Assembly: GCA_963575745.1 (NCBI GenBank) | Contig: CAUYUJ010000958.1 | Location: 514,263-578,262 of the forward strand | DNA length: 64,000 bases | DNA from: Prorocentrum cordatum | Taxonomy: Eukaryota > Sar > Dinophyceae > Prorocentrales > Prorocentraceae | Direction of reading: 5' to 3' | Part shown: one piece after another, positions 63,433 through 64,000 of the stretch | How the letters are laid out: each line of letters begins with the position of its first letter | Position numbering within the stretch: the stretch's first letter is position 1 | Notes under the pieces: model-generated | Told to the model about the DNA's origin: nothing | The model's database searches: none | What the model saw: the letters and a program-made list of their open reading frames with translations, nothing else | Made by a program: the position numbers and the translations under genes

Positions 63433-63490
63433 CCCTCAGGCGGCGCCTCCGGCGCTGCCCTTGGCGTGCTCCGCGCGTCAGGGAGGTGTG
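63433..63490. repeat. GC foldback element remnant
   Basis: GGCGGCGCCTCCGGCGCTGCC and TTGGCGTGCTCCGCGCGTCAGG, the two core hairpins of the family, directly after the CTC array. Confidence 0.55.
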
Positions 63491-64000
63491 TGAAGGACCA
63501 GAAACAGGACCACCCCCGAAGTTTCGTGCAGTGGGTCGCCCGTGCGTCGCCCATGGTTTGCGTTTCTGTCCCCGATCCCGGCCTCCCAGCGTGCGTGGGC
63601 CACATGTGGCGCGACTTCGGAAGGTTCGCGACATGTTGGTTTCCGACGCTGGTGCAACAACAGCCAGCTTGGCATTCGTGGCGCAGTGTAGTTCGACGGT
63701 TCACCAACGCGCTCTGTTCCCCACTCGGCGCAGAATCATTCGCCCGTGCGTCGTTTCGGGGAGCGCCAACCGTAACTGAGGACGAAGACGCCTCGCGTTG
63801 ATTGGCGGATGTGCGCGTCGTGCCATGGAAGCGGTCACGTCGCGCCGTGCGACGCGGCGCCATTTTGCCCCGCGGCATCGGTCTCCGCCCCCTCATGTCG
63901 GTTTGCGCCCCTCCTTGTGTCCTTCCCCTTTTCTTTCCCCCTCCTCTCCTCTCACGCACTGCGCGATGGCCCCGCGTGCGAAGTGGTGCGTGGTTTTTTC
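63491..64000. other. No recognised gene
   Basis: Balanced composition to about 63800, then pyrimidine-rich. No family motif found. Confidence 0.4.

Overview
The window looks like dinoflagellate nuclear DNA. Several observations point there: GC-rich sequence with very few recognisable exons; exons separated by introns full of repeats, with AG|G at their edges; a decayed copy of the 22-nt dinoflagellate spliced leader at 5647-5668; and retroelement fragments of a type I know from dinoflagellate genomes (Gag-like, reverse transcriptase and tyrosine recombinase). Many long open frames are by-products of simple or tandem repeats, not genes. Prorocentrum-like is my guess for the genus and is inference only.

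Recognisable genes are few and all on the + strand. (1) 11737-12420 is the last exon of a VPS33/Sec1-family protein of vesicle tethering. (2) 32097-43930 is a triose-phosphate/nucleotide-sugar-type transporter (DMT superfamily) in three visible exons; its second intron is 10.2 kb. (3) 58220-59777 is the 3' part of a GrpE-type Hsp70 nucleotide exchange factor in two exons. Weaker exon candidates are at 2-175, 2888-3207, 14721-14837 and 19142-19269. A bare P-loop fragment at 51503-51523 abuts a 100-N assembly gap. These genes are not an operon and show no functional link.

Mobile DNA dominates. The large transporter intron carries a decayed retroelement (35995-42720: Gag-like, RT, tyrosine recombinase), itself broken by a SINE-like insertion and by a 73-bp tandem array. 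A 3' fragment of a similar element lies at 6720-8310. A LINE-like ORF fragment follows the relict spliced leader (5647-6620). Short non-autonomous elements include a TIR family with perfect 8-bp target duplications in three copies, a 146-bp CAGGG-ended element in transporter intron 1, a SINE-like family of about 160 bp in at least six copies, an insert flanked by 15-bp direct repeats near 62 kb, and several foldback or hairpin families.

The remainder is repeat arrays: dispersed 10-12-bp arrays of the GGCCTCTTGGGG type on both strands (including a 1.25-kb tandem duplication at 53.4-55.9 kb), GGT, GAT, GGA/CTC, GCC and CATA microsatellites, a ~36-bp minisatellite of 1.4 kb at 47-48.5 kb, and a ~100-bp repeat at 50.2-51.0 kb. 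I found no rRNA, confident tRNA or CRISPR. The features most likely to be undescribed are the small TIR and foldback families, the repeat that ends exactly at a splice acceptor, and the nested retroelement in the transporter intron.
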